From the IMG/VR virus record IMGVR_UViG_3300032323_002845, positions 1-47,664 of that record: a stretch of 47,664 nucleotides of DNA. One strand, 5' to 3'. The notes beneath the pieces are model-generated. The model saw only the letters and a list, made by a program, of their open reading frames with translations, was not told the origin of the DNA and did no database searches. This stretch comes from a virus. The position numbers were made by a program, and so were the translations under genes. How positions within the stretch are numbered: position 1 is the first letter of the stretch; every line of letters begins with the position of its first letter. Positions 46,601-47,664 of the stretch are shown here, piece by piece.

Positions 46601-46953
46601 TCGACCCTCCTTCCCTGCACTCGGGCCACACGCTCACCCTGCCACGGCGGCGGGGTCTGCGAGGCGCGGTTGATCGAATCCACGATCGCCGGGTTGGTCA
46701 CCGGCTGGATCAGCGGGGTCTTCACCGTTTGTGGGATCGTCGTGTTGCCACGCGGCCCATTCACCACGACGCCCTGAATCCGGACCACGCGCTTGGCGTT
46801 GATCTCCTTCATCTGGTCACTGCGCCGCTGGCGATCCTCATCGGTGATGGTCTTCGCTCGACCGCGACCGCGACGACCCAAGGCCGATGCGGCCTGACTG
46901 ACTGCGGGAGGCACCAGTGGGGCCTCCTCGTTCGGTTGGTTCTCTGTTTCCAT
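46597..46953 (-). CDS. Hypothetical basic protein, 118 aa
   Basis: The N-terminus is acidic/Pro-rich and followed by a basic stretch (ALGRRGRGRAKTITDEDRQR), RSDQMKEINAKRVVRIQGVV, then NGPRGNTTIPQ and a Pro/Arg-rich end. It is largely disordered in appearance and may bind nucleic acid. It follows the Tad2-like gene by one base. Confidence 0.6.
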   Translation of the reverse strand: METENQPNEEAPLVPPAVSQAASALGRRGRGRAKTITDEDRQRRSDQMKEINAKRVVRIQGVVVNGPRGNTTIPQTVKTPLIQPVTNPAIVDSINRASQTPPPWQGERVARVQGRRVE

Positions 46954-46954
46954 G

Positions 46955-47263
46955 TTAGATGATCCTCCAATCGTTCGACAGCATATCAGTCTGAGACGCC
47001 AGCCACCCAGTCAACACAGCGCGACGGCCGGCAGCGTTCGTAGTGTACATCCGGATGGATCCAAGGCACTCGATTTCTCCACCGTTCTCTTCAGCCAGCG
47101 CCTTCAAGTGTGGCTCCTTGCACCACGCAGCTGGGACCGAAAAGGCAGGAAGAAGCCAAAGGTACATCCCTTTGCCGTTCCAGCCGTTGCGTTGAATTTT
47201 CTTTCCCTGCTTGAGGGCCTCAAGCGCCTGCCCGAAGGTCAGGTTTTCCGTTTCGTATTCCAT
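46955..47263 (-). CDS. Tad2-like (DUF2829) candidate Thoeris anti-defence protein, 102 aa
   Basis: Opening LTFGQALEALKQGKKIQRNG, then GWNGKGMYLWL, a middle insert with CKEPHLKALAEENGGE, LGSIRMYTTNAAGRRAV and the closing LTGWLASQTDMLSNDWRI. The (E)ALKxGKK..R.GWNGKGM and GWLASQTDML motifs define DUF2829, the family of Tad2. Tad2 proteins form tetramers that sequester the cyclic-ADP-ribose-type signal of Thoeris defence, and some members bind cyclic dinucleotides. Function here is inferred from family only. The gene sits in the leftward block beside the HU-like gene. Confidence 0.8.
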   Translation of the reverse strand: MEYETENLTFGQALEALKQGKKIQRNGWNGKGMYLWLLPAFSVPAAWCKEPHLKALAEENGGEIECLGSIRMYTTNAAGRRAVLTGWLASQTDMLSNDWRII

Positions 47264-47287
47264 GTTTGTCTTCTTTCCGTTCCCGCG

Positions 47288-47664
47288 TTACTGGCGCGGG
47301 GAAATCTTCACTGCAACGACTCGTTGCTCATCCATCCGCCGCATCGCCGCGACGACTCGTTTCCAGTACGCCGCCGTGCGCCTGCGCCGCCAGCCGTCCG
47401 GGCCCCCGTTCCAGATCCGGGCACGGTCCTGGTCGGTCACGGGCCGCCCGATCCTGGCCTCCGTGGCGTAGTGCCCGAGGTAGGCCTGGGCGACCTCGGA
47501 TGCTAGCACCCGATTGGTCATCGAGCCCCAGGCGTACCGTCGGCCGGTTATCCTCCGGACATCAACGACGACGGCCGGCTGGATTTGCAAAGGCCCGAGC
47601 TCCCCATGTCGGCCGCGAGCCATGTCGTTCCCGCCGCTTTCCACGGCGATCAGTGCTGCTAGTA
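47288..47664 (-). CDS. Lytic transglycosylase, main part (5' end lies at 1-136)
   Basis: The frame enters at the right edge and ends at 47288. Joined with 1-136, it is complete (129 aa). After the catalytic ESGGN come GELGPLQIQPAVVVDVRRI, WGSMTNRVLASEVAQAYLGH and ARIWNGGPDGWRR; these are the GxxQI, helix and WNGG elements of SLT-like phage lysozymes. A GTG at 47644 would be a false start produced only by the window edge. Confidence 0.75.
   Translation of the reverse strand, partial: LAALIAVESGGNDMARGRHGELGPLQIQPAVVVDVRRITGRRYAWGSMTNRVLASEVAQAYLGHYATEARIGRPVTDQDRARIWNGGPDGWRRRRTAAYWKRVVAAMRRMDEQRVVAVKISPRQ
47542..47664. repeat. Terminal direct repeat, right copy
   Basis: Identical to 1-123. 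See the left copy; together they show that the genome is circularly complete. Confidence 0.9.

Overview
The window is a complete, GC-rich tailed-phage genome, most likely a podovirus-like virion on a Gram-negative host. The first 123 bases (1-123) recur exactly as the last 123 (47542-47664). A lytic transglycosylase gene becomes whole only when the two ends are joined, so the molecule is circular or circularly permuted and opened at an arbitrary point. Visible hallmarks are a large terminase, portal, scaffold-like protein, major capsid protein, tail nozzle and adaptor-like proteins, a tailspike, and a 1965-residue internal-virion-type protein. I see no tail sheath, tape measure, integrase, CRISPR array, tRNA, DNA polymerase or RNA polymerase. 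The phage therefore looks lytic and dependent on host polymerases. The host cannot be named from sequence alone; a possible lipoprotein and a small lytic transglycosylase favour a Gram-negative cell.

Layout. (1) A leftward block runs from about 3509 through the origin of numbering to 46117. It holds a small membrane protein, a MoxR-like AAA ATPase with a partner gene, small unknown genes, the transglycosylase, a Tad2-like (DUF2829) anti-defence candidate and an HU-like protein, and it ends at a terminator near 46050. (2) A hairpin-rich non-coding region lies at 3927-4583. (3) A leftward replication block (10070 to 4584) holds an SF2 helicase carrying an intein, a VRR-NUC nuclease and a toprim primase-helicase. 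Its terminator is at 4361-4387. (4) A rightward block (10133-16295) holds a ribbon-helix-helix regulator, the capsid protein, a beta-roll fibre and a lysis cassette. (5) A leftward packaging block (22930 to 16297) holds terminase, SSB, portal and scaffold-like protein. (6) A rightward tail and internal-protein block spans 22974-38361. (7) A rightward early block (38403-45950) holds RecT and RecE-like recombination genes, then about twenty very short genes joined by 4-base stop/start overlaps. Many of these are paralogous coiled-coil mini-proteins.

The most unusual feature is in the helicase. Its intein sits exactly in the DExH box, and a zinc-finger plus EDxHD-type homing endonuclease is encoded in the +1 frame of the same DNA. 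The endonuclease catalytic tail and the intein C-terminal splicing block therefore share nucleotides. A second nested gene of 45 codons lies in the +1 frame inside the giant virion-protein gene. Other points of interest are the coiled-coil gene array with a 97-bp perfect duplication, a repeat domain shared by the nozzle and tailspike, a TTGAC element 35-42 nt before four operon starts, and a contrast between SD-driven early genes and SD-less ACC-ATG starts among virion genes.
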